56,385 nt of DNA from Eikenella longinqua (GTDB lineage: Bacteria > Pseudomonadota > Gammaproteobacteria > Burkholderiales > Neisseriaceae): positions 1 through 56,385 of the forward strand of contig NZ_LXSL01000021.1 of NCBI RefSeq assembly GCF_001648355.1, given 5' to 3'. Position numbers and translations under genes: made by a program. The first letter of the stretch is position 1; the number at the start of each line of letters is the position of its first letter. The notes below the pieces were generated by a model that saw only the letters and a program-made list of their open reading frames with translations, searched no databases and had not been told where the DNA came from. Shown here in pieces: positions 8,116-16,693 of this stretch.

Positions 8116-10212
8116 ATGTTTTGTAAGCAGTATAAAATGAAGCTGATTGCCGCTTCTCTGGGTTTGGTTGCTTCGGTTCACGCTTATGCCGCGATGGGCG
8201 GCATGCAGGTGCATTCGCGCCTGAACGAGCCTTTTTCCGCCACTGTGGTGGTAACCGGCGACGAAGCCCGCGCACTGGCCGGCTCGGCCAAGCCTACCAT
8301 CAACGGCGCAAACCTGAACGCCACGGTTACCCGCCAAGGTGCCGACCGGGCCGTTATCCGCTTGCGTTCCAGCGCGCCGATTAAAGAGCCGGTGATGACA
8401 TTCTGGCTCGGCGTGGGCAACCAAAACCATCAATATACCGCCATGCTGGATCCCCGCGACTACCAGCATCCCGATGCCGCTGCCAACCACACGCGTCGCG
8501 AACGCCGTGCCGAAGCCGAACCGAGCCGCCGCCGCTCCTCCCGGCATCAAGAACGCGCCGGCCGCCGCGAAGCACCGGTGCAGATTCAAGGCAGAAGCTA
8601 TCAGATTAAAGACGGCGAACTGCTGGTGGATATTGCCGAACAAGTTAAACCCTCCGGCATGACCCTGCGCCAAACCATCAATGCGCTGGTGGCTGCCAAT
8701 CCGCGCGCCTTCCGCAACGGCAATCCGGACTTGATGTATCGCGGCGCCACTTTGATTATTCCCGATGCGGCCACTCTGCGCCGTTTGGCACATAACCCGC
8801 CGCGCCGCGTGACCACTTCATCCGAACGTGCCGCCGCCGATACCGCGCCGGCTGTTCAACAACCGCCGGTAACCACCGCGCCGACTCCGCCGGTGGAAAC
8901 CAAACCTGCAGCCTCAGTGCAGCAGCCGGTTACCCCGCCGCCCGCTCCCCCTGTGGAACCCGCCCAGCCGCCGCAGCCTGCTGTGCCGCCGGCAGTGAGT
9001 GAACCTGTGGCCGAAGTGCCTGCTTCAAACGTATTGCCGGCAGATCAGGCCGAAGTGGTGGCCAGCATGCCCGAACAGGCTTCCGACATGATGGTTTCCG
9101 AGCCGGTAGTCGAGCCTGCTCCGCCTGTGGTGGCTCCGCCTGTAGTAGAAGAGCCGCCGATGGAAGAAGAAGGCATGGACATTATGCAGATGGCCATGTA
9201 TGGCGGTGGCGGCCTCTTGGTATTGGGCGGTTTGGCTTATCTGCTGCTAAACCGCCGCCGCAAAGGTGCAGCACCTAAGCGCGGCCGGACAGCGGTTGAT
9301 GAGGAAGATGATGACGACGACGATCTGTATTTCGAAAGCGTTACCGACCATTCCGACAGTATTGCCGCCGCGCCCATCGCGCCTGCCGCACCGGCTCCCC
9401 AGCCTGCGCCGGCCGCTCCCGTTGCCCCGCAGCCAACGGTGAGTGAAGAAGACTTGGGCTTGGATTTGAGCCATTTGGACGAACAGCAGCAGCTGGGCAG
9501 CACGCCCAGCACTACTGAAGCCGCCCAGCAGGCAGAAGCTGATGACTGGAGCTGGCTGGCCCAGGCCGAAGAAGAACCGGCCGCGCCCGCCCAAGCAGCC
9601 GCCCCGGCCGCGCCTGTGGCGGAAACTCCGGCCGCAGAAGACGAATGGCTGAACTTCGGCAGCGAAGAGCCGGCCGATGTGGGCGCTCCGGTGGAAGCTG
9701 CGTCGGCTGCCGCTCCGGCAGAAACGGCCGAGGGTTTGGATTGGGTGTTGGACGAAACCCCGGCTGCCGTGCCGCAGTCTTTCCAAACCGAGCCCGCGCC
9801 GACCGTTGATTTCGACGTGCCAGCCCAGCCGGAAGCCCCGGCAGTGGAAGATACCGCGCTGTCTTTCGAGATGCCGGAACTGGATTCAGCCAGCCCGCAG
9901 CAAGAAGAAGCGCCTGCCGCTTCCAACACGATGGATTTCAATTTGGATTTCGACACGCCGTCTGCTCCGGCAGCCGAGCCTGTTGTTGAGACTGCTCCGG
10001 CAGCCCAGCCTGCCGCCGTGGCGGACGAGCCCGCTGTGGCCGGCCCGCTGCCGAAAGAGGCGCTGGAAGCCAAATTGGAACTGGCTAAGATGTATCTGGA
10101 AATCGACGACGCCAACACCGCCCGCCAGACCCTGCTGGAACTGATTAACGAATCGGAAGGCAGCAGCATTCAGGCACAGGCACAGGCACTGTTGAACGAC
10201 ATCGGCCACTGA
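8116..10212 (+). CDS. fimV: FimV/TspA-type inner-membrane pilus assembly protein
   Basis: 698 residues from the ATG at 8116, five bases after AAGGGGG; the TTG just before it is not needed. Order: signal peptide ending VHAYA; FimV N-terminal domain (MQVHSRLNEPFSATVVVTGD); a LysM-like peptidoglycan-binding region near residues 155-220 (ELLVDIAEQVKPSGMTLRQT); a long Pro/Ala/Val linker; one membrane helix near 360 (GGGGLLVLGGLAYLLLNRRR); an acidic Ala/Pro-rich cytoplasmic part; and the conserved C-terminal FimV domain (EAKLELAKMYLEIDDANTAR). FimV links pilus assembly to the cell wall; the meningococcal relative is TspA. Its place before truA and trpF matches the order in Pseudomonas. Confidence 0.92.
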   Translation: MFCKQYKMKLIAASLGLVASVHAYAAMGGMQVHSRLNEPFSATVVVTGDEARALAGSAKPTINGANLNATVTRQGADRAVIRLRSSAPIKEPVMTFWLGVGNQNHQYTAMLDPRDYQHPDAAANHTRRERRAEAEPSRRRSSRHQERAGRREAPVQIQGRSYQIKDGELLVDIAEQVKPSGMTLRQTINALVAANPRAFRNGNPDLMYRGATLIIPDAATLRRLAHNPPRRVTTSSERAAADTAPAVQQPPVTTAPTPPVETKPAASVQQPVTPPPAPPVEPAQPPQPAVPPAVSEPVAEVPASNVLPADQAEVVASMPEQASDMMVSEPVVEPAPPVVAPPVVEEPPMEEEGMDIMQMAMYGGGGLLVLGGLAYLLLNRRRKGAAPKRGRTAVDEEDDDDDDLYFESVTDHSDSIAAAPIAPAAPAPQPAPAAPVAPQPTVSEEDLGLDLSHLDEQQQLGSTPSTTEAAQQAEADDWSWLAQAEEEPAAPAQAAAPAAPVAETPAAEDEWLNFGSEEPADVGAPVEAASAAAPAETAEGLDWVLDETPAAVPQSFQTEPAPTVDFDVPAQPEAPAVEDTALSFEMPELDSASPQQEEAPAASNTMDFNLDFDTPSAPAAEPVVETAPAAQPAAVADEPAVAGPLPKEALEAKLELAKMYLEIDDANTARQTLLELINESEGSSIQAQAQALLNDIGH

Positions 10213-10254
10213 TTTTAGCTCCGCTGAAGCTGATGCTTTCAGGTAGCCTATCCC

Positions 10255-10281
10255 AACCCGGGCAGCATTGCCCGGGTTTTT
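10255..10281 (+). terminator. fimV terminator
   Basis: CCCGGGCA and TGCCCGGG form an 8-base-pair stem with a 4-base loop, followed by five T. It lies 45 bases past the fimV stop, and a DUS sits between the two. Confidence 0.88.
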
Positions 10282-10360
10282 GCAACCAGGCATTTATGCA
10301 GGCTTGGTGTGCAGCGGTTAGGCAGAAATAAGACAAAATAGCGAATGAACTGAAGTTTTT

Positions 10361-10413
10361 ATACGGCGCTAGCTTGCCTCGCCGTATCGGTGTAAGTTTA
10401 TTTCACGATACGG
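10361..10413 (+). promoter_or_regulatory. Two mutually exclusive hairpins before truA
   Basis: ATACGGCG (10361-10368) can pair with CGCCGTAT (10380-10387), and CCGTATCG (10382-10389) can instead pair with CGATACGG (10406-10413). The shared bases CCGTAT make the two stems exclusive. The first stem-loop resembles the centre of the Correia element at 18822, so it could be a decayed copy. The rest of 10282-10525 holds one DUS near 10459 and no gene. Confidence 0.4.
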
Positions 10414-10525
10414 GTTTGCGCTTCGCCGCCTTATGCCGCAGAGCATTAACCCGCTATCAGGCTACCTGAAAAATTTCCACGCCAACCAAACCAGCAAACG
10501 CCTCCCCCTTACTGCGCCACTTTTT

Positions 10526-11335
10526 ATGCCTTCTCCCGCCCCGCAACGCCGCGCCTTGTTTGTCAGCTACGACGGCAGCCGATTTTTCGGCTGGCAGAAA
10601 CAGGCCGACGGCATCACCACCGTGCAGAACGCCTTGGAAAACGCCCTGAGCGCGATTGCCCAAGAGCCGATAAGCGTTATCACCGCCGGCCGTACCGATA
10701 CCGGCGTGCACGCCACGGCGCAGGTGGTGCACTTCGATTCCGCCGCCCGCCGGCCGGAGCAGGCTTGGGTGCGCGGCGTGAATGCGCACCTGCCCGAAGG
10801 CGTGGCGGTGTGGCAGGTGCGCGAAGTGGCGCCGCAGTTTCATGCCCGCTTCGACGCCTGCGGCCGGCGCTACCGCTATCTGCTGCAATCGGCGCCGGTG
10901 CGCTCGCCGCTGCTGGCCGCCCGCGCAGGCTGGACGCATTACGCGCTGGATATCGAAGCCATGCGCCAAGCTGCCGCGCTGCTGGTGGGCGAACACGATT
11001 TTTCCAGCTTCCGCGCCGCCGAGTGCCAGGCCAAATCACCGGTGAAAACCCTATACAGCGTGTCGCTGCACGGCACGCCCGAGCTGCTGGCGGTGGATTT
11101 CCACGGCAACGCTTTTTTGCACCACATGGTGCGCAACATCATGGGCGCGCTGGTGTATGTGGGCTGCGGCAAGCTGGCCGTGCCCGAGTTCGCCGATTTG
11201 CTGGCTGCCCGCAGCCGCCGCCTGGCGCCACCTACCTTTATGCCCGACGGGCTCTACCTCACCGGCGTGGACTACCCGCCGCAATGGGGCGTGCCCACGC
11301 CGCCGCTGCCCGCCTGGCTGTTTCCTGATTTATAA
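10526..11335 (+). CDS. truA: tRNA pseudouridine synthase A
   Basis: 269 residues from the ATG at 10526. A start at 10433 would add a stretch that includes a DUS-encoded SGYLK and is not family-like. TruA converts uridines 38-40 of the tRNA anticodon stem to pseudouridine. The start LFVSYDGSRFFGWQKQ, the catalytic-aspartate motif AGRTDTGVHATAQVVHF and the C-terminal FLHHMVRNIMGALVYVG are all present. The glutaredoxin-like gene and trpF follow on the same strand. No clear ribosome site is seen before this start. Confidence 0.95.
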   Translation: MPSPAPQRRALFVSYDGSRFFGWQKQADGITTVQNALENALSAIAQEPISVITAGRTDTGVHATAQVVHFDSAARRPEQAWVRGVNAHLPEGVAVWQVREVAPQFHARFDACGRRYRYLLQSAPVRSPLLAARAGWTHYALDIEAMRQAAALLVGEHDFSSFRAAECQAKSPVKTLYSVSLHGTPELLAVDFHGNAFLHHMVRNIMGALVYVGCGKLAVPEFADLLAARSRRLAPPTFMPDGLYLTGVDYPPQWGVPTPPLPAWLFPDL

Positions 11336-11365
11336 CGTTTGCCGTGTTTGCAACGAGATAAACGC

Positions 11366-11611
11366 ATGACTTTAACCTTGATGTTCCGCGAATATTGCAG
11401 CCTGTGCCACCAGATGCGCGCCGCCTTGCAGCCCTATCAGGCCGAATACGGTTTTGAACTGCAAGTGTTGGATGTGGACGACGATCCCGGGCTGGAAGCG
11501 CGCTATAACGAGCTGGTGCCGGTGCTGCTGCACGGCGGCGAGGAAATCTGCCACTGGCATTTAGACGAAGCCAAGCTGCTGGCCGTGCTGCAAAACGCAA
11601 AGGCTACCTGA
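11366..11611 (+). CDS. Glutaredoxin-like protein (DUF836 type)
   Basis: 81 residues from the ATG at 11366. The redox motif CSLC lies at residues 10-13 in the context LMFREYCSLCHQM, and VLDVDDDPGLEARYNELVPVLLHGG contains the cis-proline region of the thioredoxin fold. Probably a small cytosolic thiol protein. The stop codon and the last two residues come from a DUS: AAG GCT ACC TGA. It lies 30 bases after truA, so it is likely in the same transcript. Confidence 0.85.
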   Translation: MTLTLMFREYCSLCHQMRAALQPYQAEYGFELQVLDVDDDPGLEARYNELVPVLLHGGEEICHWHLDEAKLLAVLQNAKAT

Positions 11612-11615
11612 AAAC

Positions 11616-11719
11616 ATAGTGGATTAACAAAAATCAGGACAAGGCGACGAAGCCGCAGACAGTACAGCTAGTACGGCAAGGCGAGGCAACGCAGTCCTGG
11701 TTTTTGTTAATTCACTATA
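11616..11719 (+). mobile_element. Correia repeat enclosed element (short form)
   Basis: About 104 bases bounded by imperfect terminal inverted repeats: ATAGTGGATTAACAAAAA at the left and TTTTTGTTAATTCACTAT at the right. Inside are ACAAGGCGACGAAGCCGCAG and GGCAAGGCGAGGCAACGC, as in the Correia elements of Neisseria. The 50-odd central bases of the long form are missing. It lies directly before trpF and could alter its transcription or RNA processing. A second copy, in the other orientation, is at 18822-18923. Confidence 0.88.
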
Positions 11720-11758
11720 TCTGCCGCCCGTCCGGAAGGCTACCTGAAAGGAATCCCG

Positions 11759-12373
11759 ATGCCGAAAATCAAAATCTGCGGCCTCACCCGCCCGCAAGAC
11801 GCGCAAGCCGCCGCCGAGCTGGGCGCCGATGCCGTCGGCCTGGTGTTTTACCCGCAGAGCAAGCGTTATGTGAGCGTGCCGCAGGCGCGGGAAGTGGTGG
11901 CGGCGCTGCCGCCGCAGGTGGCTAAGGTGGCGCTGTTTGTGAACGCATCGGCGGAAAGCGTCCGTGCGGTGCTGGCACAGCTGCCGATTGATATATTGCA
12001 GTTTCACGGCGACGAGCCGCCGGAGTTTTGCTGCCAGTTCGGCAAGCTTTATTGGAAGGCGGTGCGCGTGCGGCAGGCGCGGGATATTGCCGATGCCGCC
12101 GCCCGCTATGCCGATGCTGCCGCGCTGCTGCTGGATGCGCACATCGAAGGCCAATACGGCGGCACGGGGCAATCGTTCGATTGGCGCCTGCTGCCGGAGA
12201 GCATGCCGCTGCCGTGGATTCTGTCGGGCGGGCTGAACGCGGACAATGTGGCGGAAGCCGTGCGGCAAACCGGCGCGGCGTGGCTGGATGTGTCCAGCGG
12301 GGTGGAGCGGGCGCCGGGCATCAAGAGCCGGGATTTGATGGCGCGATTTGTGCGGCAGGCGCGCGAGGAGTGA
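11759..12373 (+). CDS. trpF: Phosphoribosylanthranilate isomerase
   Basis: 204 residues, usual length. It carries out the Amadori rearrangement of phosphoribosylanthranilate in tryptophan synthesis. The catalytic Cys is in KIKICGLTR at the N terminus, the catalytic Asp is in LLLDAHIEGQYGGTGQSFDW, and WILSGGLNADNVAEA and LDVSSGVERAPGIKS form the phosphate site. The ATG at 11759 follows AAAGGAATCCC, in which the first A bases belong to a DUS, so the DUS contributes to the ribosome site. The gene order truA-trpF follows that of Pseudomonas. Confidence 0.96.
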   Translation: MPKIKICGLTRPQDAQAAAELGADAVGLVFYPQSKRYVSVPQAREVVAALPPQVAKVALFVNASAESVRAVLAQLPIDILQFHGDEPPEFCCQFGKLYWKAVRVRQARDIADAAARYADAAALLLDAHIEGQYGGTGQSFDWRLLPESMPLPWILSGGLNADNVAEAVRQTGAAWLDVSSGVERAPGIKSRDLMARFVRQAREE

Positions 12374-12398
12374 TTGGCAAATGGTGCGGGAAATAGAG

Positions 12399-12428
12399 AG
12401 GCTACCTGAAAATTTCAGGTAGCCTTTA
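12399..12428. terminator. Inverted DUS pair
   Basis: AGGCTACCTGAAA and TTTCAGGTAGCCT face each other with almost no spacer, then TTT. It lies between the convergent trpF and FAD oxidoreductase genes. Confidence 0.65.
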
Positions 12429-12456
12429 TCGTGTGTGGCGGTTGGGCGCTGCCGGC

Positions 12457-14085
12457 TTAGCGCGGCAGGATTTTCTTGGCGGCTTCCACGCCCCAATACA
12501 CGGCTTCTTCCATTACGGAATAGCTGCTCAGGTCGCTGTGGGCGAAGAGGAGGCGGGAGCGGTGTTGGCGCAGTTGGAGTAGGGTTTCTTGGGTGAGGTA
12601 GCCGGGCGTAGGCACGCTCATGCCGTGGCCGCGCACGCCGATATCTACGGCGGACACGTGCTGCCAGAAGCCGGGGCCGTAGGCTTGGATGAGGTCTTGC
12701 GCGGCGTGTTCGAGCAGCTCTTCTTCGCCGGCTTTGAGCAGCCAGCGGCGGATTTCGGAGGGGCTGTCGTGGTTGAGGGCGGTGTAGGCGGTGAAGATGC
12801 TGCGTTCGGGTTTGGCGGTGCGGATGAGCTGGTTGGTGGAAACGACGTAGCCGAGGCCGCGGCTGCCATATACGACGTTGTCCCAAGCGAGCTCGCTGTG
12901 TTGGGCTTCTTTGGGGAAGCTGTGCAGCACGAAATTGCTCACCAGCCAGGGGGCGTAGGCGGGCAGGTTGAGCGAGAAGCCGTAGCGCTGGGGCTGGGCG
13001 ATGATGCGGGCGGCCACCATCAGGGGCATGGCGCAGATGACGTGTTGGGCGCGGATGAGGGCGGTGTGGCCGCTTTGGTTGTGGCGCAGGATCACGGCTA
13101 CGTCTTCACCGGTTTCGCTGATTTGCAGGGCGGTGGCATCTAGAGCGGTGGGCTGGGGGAAGGCGAGCTCGGGGTTTTCAGGTAGCCTTTCGATGGTTTG
13201 TAGGCGGATGTGGTGGCGGATGGCTTCGGAGAGGTGGGCGAGGCCGTCGGGCCAGGTGAGCACGGCTTCGTTGGTGTGGCCGCGGGCGGTGAAGTAGTGC
13301 AGGCCGGCGAAGGCGGATACTTGCTCGATGCCTTGGCCGTAGTCGTCGCGGCAGCAGTAGTCGAGATACCAGAGCAGGCCGGGGGAGCGGTAGTTTTCCT
13401 GCTTGAGCCAGGCGGCGAAGGTGAGTTGGTCGAGGCGGCGCCATTCTTCGTCGGCGGAGGAGAGGGCAACGGGGATGGTGAAGATTTTGAGGCCGTCGCG
13501 GCCGCGGGCGGTGCGCAGGCGTTCGACCAGGGCGTGGAAGCGGCGGCTGTCGGCGTCTTCTTGCGGCAGCAGGGAGTATTGCCAGCGTTTTTGGTAGAGC
13601 AGGCGTTCGGTGGGGGCGTAGACGAGGTCGGTTTCGCGATAAACGGGCTCGGGCTCGCCGATGCCGCTGAGCAGGATGCCGAGGTCGGCGAGCAGCTGGC
13701 GCACATAGATGCTTTCCAGCGAGGGCAGGGCGAGATAGTGGGCGGCGGAGGGGGCGGAAAGGCTACCTGAAACATAGGCGGCGTTGTTGCCGTTGCGCTC
13801 GATGCCTTCGGCGAGGAGGAAGTTGTTTTGGCCATGCTTGGCGAGATACCAGGCGGCGGAAAGGGCGGCGGCGCCGCTGCCGAGGATGAGGGTGTGGCAG
13901 CGGTGTTCGGATTGGGGCTCGAGGGGAACTTGGCCGTTGCGCAACTGGTGGCCGAAGGGCAGGCCGATGCGGTTGATGTGCACGCTCGGGCGGCGCTGGA
14001 GGTGTTGGTAGCCTAAGCGGGAGGCAGCTGCGGCGGCGGAAAGGGCGGCGGCGCTGCCGAGCAGTTGGCGGCGGGTGAGTTTCAT
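12457..14085 (-). CDS. Tat-exported FAD-dependent amine-oxidase-like protein
   Basis: 542 residues. The N terminus MKLTRRQLLGSAAALSAAAAA is a twin-arginine signal, so the folded flavoprotein should be exported to the periplasm. The dinucleotide-binding motif is HTLILGSGAAALSAAWYLAKHG, where an Ala stands in place of the last Gly, and LLAEGIERNGNNA follows as the ribose-binding acidic end. The C terminus RLLFAHSDLSSYSVMEEAVYWG is the FAD-closing motif of amine oxidases. The substrate is unknown. Two DUS copies lie inside, read as VSGSLSA and RLPENPE. The gene stands alone. Confidence 0.8.
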   Translation of the reverse strand: MKLTRRQLLGSAAALSAAAAASRLGYQHLQRRPSVHINRIGLPFGHQLRNGQVPLEPQSEHRCHTLILGSGAAALSAAWYLAKHGQNNFLLAEGIERNGNNAAYVSGSLSAPSAAHYLALPSLESIYVRQLLADLGILLSGIGEPEPVYRETDLVYAPTERLLYQKRWQYSLLPQEDADSRRFHALVERLRTARGRDGLKIFTIPVALSSADEEWRRLDQLTFAAWLKQENYRSPGLLWYLDYCCRDDYGQGIEQVSAFAGLHYFTARGHTNEAVLTWPDGLAHLSEAIRHHIRLQTIERLPENPELAFPQPTALDATALQISETGEDVAVILRHNQSGHTALIRAQHVICAMPLMVAARIIAQPQRYGFSLNLPAYAPWLVSNFVLHSFPKEAQHSELAWDNVVYGSRGLGYVVSTNQLIRTAKPERSIFTAYTALNHDSPSEIRRWLLKAGEEELLEHAAQDLIQAYGPGFWQHVSAVDIGVRGHGMSVPTPGYLTQETLLQLRQHRSRLLFAHSDLSSYSVMEEAVYWGVEAAKKILPR

Positions 14086-14170
14086 TTTTTTCAGGTAGCC
14101 TCGGCGGGAGGCGGGGCGAGGGAGGAGATAACAAAATGTCGGGCATGAACGCCCGACCTACGGTTTTTAT

Positions 14171-14208
14171 TTTTCAGGTAGCCTTTTATGCAGAGGCTAC
14201 CTGAAAAA
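14171..14208. terminator. Inverted DUS pair
   Basis: TTTTCAGGTAGCC and GGCTACCTGAAAA with a loop of about 12 bases, just after the dedA stop on the minus strand. A further single DUS lies at about 14090. Confidence 0.6.
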
Positions 14209-14240
14209 GTTTGGCAACAATAGATGCGGTGCAAACAGTC

Positions 14241-14933
14241 TTATTCTGACGGTTCTTGTTCGTTGCCGCTGTGCCGTTTGCCCTGCCCGGCCTGACGTTT
14301 TTGGCGCAGCTCTTGCAGCTTGGCGTGGAAGAATTGGCTGCGGCGGCGTTTGCGCTGCCAGAAGTAGAGCAACACCAGGGCGCCGATGCCGATGAGCACG
14401 AACAGGATGTGCTGGAACTGGTGCGCCTTCATCAGCAGCCAGTCTTTGTTGGCGGCGCCGTAGTGGCCGAGATACACCCAGGCGGGCACGGAAATGAGCG
14501 AGGCGAGGCCGTCCATCAGCAGCCAGCGCCAAAAGGAAACCTTGCCGCTCATGCCGGCGGTGATGAAGATGGGCGTGCGCAGGCCGGGCAAGAAACGCGC
14601 CACAAACAACACCCAGCTGCCGTGTTTGTCGAACTTTTCCTGCACTTGCAGGTAGCGGTGCGGCGGCATCAGGCGTTTGATGAAGCGGGCTTTGAGGATG
14701 CGGTCGCCATACGTGTGGCCGAGCATGAACATCATGCCGTCGCCGGTGAGCACGCCGAGCATGCCCACCACCACCATAATATGCGCATTGCTGTGGCCGA
14801 GGCCGGAAATCACGCCGCCGGCAATCAAGGTGATGTCTTCGGGAATTGGGATGCCGAAGCCGCAGGCAACCAACACCACGAATACGGCCGCATAGCCGTA
14901 TTGGGTGAACAAGGCTTCTAGGATATCAAGCAT
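14241..14933 (-). CDS. DedA family membrane protein
   Basis: 230 residues. The SNARE-associated/DedA signature is present: CGFGIPIPEDITLIAGGVISG near residue 25, then GDGMMFMLGHTYG and the conserved FVARFLPGLRTPIFITAGMSG near 110-130. Several membrane helices are evident, and the tail is basic. Family members are inner-membrane transporters or flippases (undecaprenyl phosphate or lipid) affecting envelope integrity. It starts 27 bases after the glmM stop, so co-transcription with glmM is likely. Confidence 0.93.
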   Translation of the reverse strand: MLDILEALFTQYGYAAVFVVLVACGFGIPIPEDITLIAGGVISGLGHSNAHIMVVVGMLGVLTGDGMMFMLGHTYGDRILKARFIKRLMPPHRYLQVQEKFDKHGSWVLFVARFLPGLRTPIFITAGMSGKVSFWRWLLMDGLASLISVPAWVYLGHYGAANKDWLLMKAHQFQHILFVLIGIGALVLLYFWQRKRRRSQFFHAKLQELRQKRQAGQGKRHSGNEQEPSE

Positions 14934-14960
14934 GGTGAGGGGTGTTCCTGTGAAACGGCG

Positions 14961-16292
14961 TTATTTTTGACGGATGCTCTCGGCAATGCGTTCGGCGCAG
15001 CGCTGCGCCAGCTTGGTGTCGCGGGCTTCCACCATCACGCGCACCACCGGCTCGGTGCCGGATGCGCGCAGCACCACGCGGCCGTGCTCGGCCAGCTCGG
15101 TTTCCACCGATTGCAGGGCGGCGGCGGAGGCAGATTGCCAATCCTGCCCTTTGCTGATGCGCACATTAATCATAGTTTGCGGGAAGGGCAGCCAATCCAC
15201 GGCGGCGGCCAAGTCCTGATCCAGCGTTTGCAGCGCGGCCAACACTTGCAGCGCGGCGATGGTGCCGTCGCCGGTGTTGTGTTTGTCGAGGCAGAGGATG
15301 TGGCCGCTGGCTTCGCCGCCGAGCTGCCAGCCGCGCTGTTGCAACTGCTCCAGCACATAGCGGTCGCCCACTTTGGCGCGGGCAAATTCGATTCCTTGTT
15401 GCGATAAGGCCAGCTCCATCGCCATATTGGTCATCACCGTGCCGGCCACGCCGCCGGTGAGCGTGCCGGTTTTGCTGCGGGCGCGGGCGATCACGTAAAT
15501 CAGCGAATCGCCGTCGTACACTTTGCCTTGTTTGTCCACCATCATCAGGCGGTCGCCGTCGCCATCCAGCGCGATGCCGTAGTCGGCTTCGTTTTGCAGC
15601 ACGGCGGCTTGCAGGGTTTTGGTGTAGGTGGCGCCGCATTTGTGGTTGATGTTGAAGCCGTTGGGCTGATTGCCTATTTCGATCACGTCGGCGCCGAGCT
15701 CGTGGAATACTTTGGGCGCCACGTGGTAGCCGGCGCCGTTGGCGGTGTCCACCACCAGTTTGAGGCCGCGCAGGTTCATGTTGGCGGGAAAGGTGGATTT
15801 GCAGAATTCGATGTAGCGGTCGTCGGCGCCGCTCACGCGTTTGGCGCGGCCGAGCAGGTCGGAGGAAACGGTGTGCATTTCCTGCTCCAGCTGCTGTTCG
15901 ATTTCCTGCTCGATTTCGTCGGAGAGCTTGATGCCGTCTTCGGTGAAGAATTTGATGCCGTTGTCGGCGTAGTGGTTGTGTGAGGCGGAAATCATCACGC
16001 CGGCGGAAAGGCGCAGGGCGCGGGTGAGATAGGCCACACCGGGGGTGGGCAGCGGGCCGGTTTGGATCACATTCACGCCGGCGGCGGTGAAGCCGGCCAC
16101 CAGCGCGGTTTCCAGCATATAGCCGGAAATGCGGGTGTCTTTGCCGATGAGCACGGTGGGTTTGTGTTCGTCGTCGCGCTTGGTGAGCACCTGGCCGGCG
16201 GCGTAGGCCAGCTTCAAAACGAAATCGGGCGTAATCGGAAATTTGCCCACTTCGCCGCGCACGCCGTCGGTGCCGAAATATTTTTTTGCCAT
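14961..16292 (-). CDS. glmM: Phosphoglucosamine mutase
   Basis: 443 residues from the ATG at 16292, preceded by AAAGGATTTTCGCG; the longer frame upstream is rejected. GlmM converts glucosamine-6-phosphate to glucosamine-1-phosphate on the way to UDP-GlcNAc, needed for peptidoglycan and lipid A. The start MAKKYFGTDGVRGEVG is typical. The phosphoserine loop is SAGVMISASHNHYADNGIKFF, the metal loop is DGDGDR, and the C-terminal phosphate site is RASGTEPVVRVMVEA. Confidence 0.97.
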   Translation of the reverse strand: MAKKYFGTDGVRGEVGKFPITPDFVLKLAYAAGQVLTKRDDEHKPTVLIGKDTRISGYMLETALVAGFTAAGVNVIQTGPLPTPGVAYLTRALRLSAGVMISASHNHYADNGIKFFTEDGIKLSDEIEQEIEQQLEQEMHTVSSDLLGRAKRVSGADDRYIEFCKSTFPANMNLRGLKLVVDTANGAGYHVAPKVFHELGADVIEIGNQPNGFNINHKCGATYTKTLQAAVLQNEADYGIALDGDGDRLMMVDKQGKVYDGDSLIYVIARARSKTGTLTGGVAGTVMTNMAMELALSQQGIEFARAKVGDRYVLEQLQQRGWQLGGEASGHILCLDKHNTGDGTIAALQVLAALQTLDQDLAAAVDWLPFPQTMINVRISKGQDWQSASAAALQSVETELAEHGRVVLRASGTEPVVRVMVEARDTKLAQRCAERIAESIRQK

Positions 16293-16693
16293 CGCGAAAA
16301 TCCTTTGCAGTTGCCGCTTTGCGGGTGGAATGGGCGAATTGTAAAGCAGCGTTCGGGCTTGCGCCAGCGTTGTGGCGGTTAAATCGGGCAAACCTGCTTT
16401 GGGGAAAGGGTTTTTGGCGGTTTGGCGGGGCGAAGGCTACCTGAAAAATCTAGGCGGCGGTTTGAATGCGCCCGGCAACAGGCAAACGGGTTTTCAGGTA
16501 GCCTCACACCACGTGGCGGATGGCTACCTGAAAAAGGGAAATCCCGTTTGCAAGCGAAGTGGGGGAAGGCTGCTTTAGATGGCGCGGATGATTTTTTGCT
16601 TCGCAGAAACTCAGCCTTGACTAGGCCAAGACATCATTTTCAGGTGGACTCAACACCAAATAAAGGCTACCTGAAAATTTTGCGGCACACTGT
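16293..16693. other. Intergenic region between glmM and tsaD
   Basis: About 400 bases with no gene. It has four clear DUS copies (near 16434, 16490, 16521, 16665) and the DUS-headed repeat R2. The open frames crossing it are built from DUS-encoded GYLK and FQVAS and are not genes. Confidence 0.7.
16594..16650 (-). repeat. DUS-headed repeat (R2)
   Basis: On the minus strand: degenerate DUS (GTCCACCTGAAAA), GATGTCTTGGC, CTA, GTCAAG, then GCTGAGTTTCTGCGAAGC. The stem CTTGGC/GTCAAG closes with one G-T pair. Same order as R3, R4 and R6. Confidence 0.75.
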
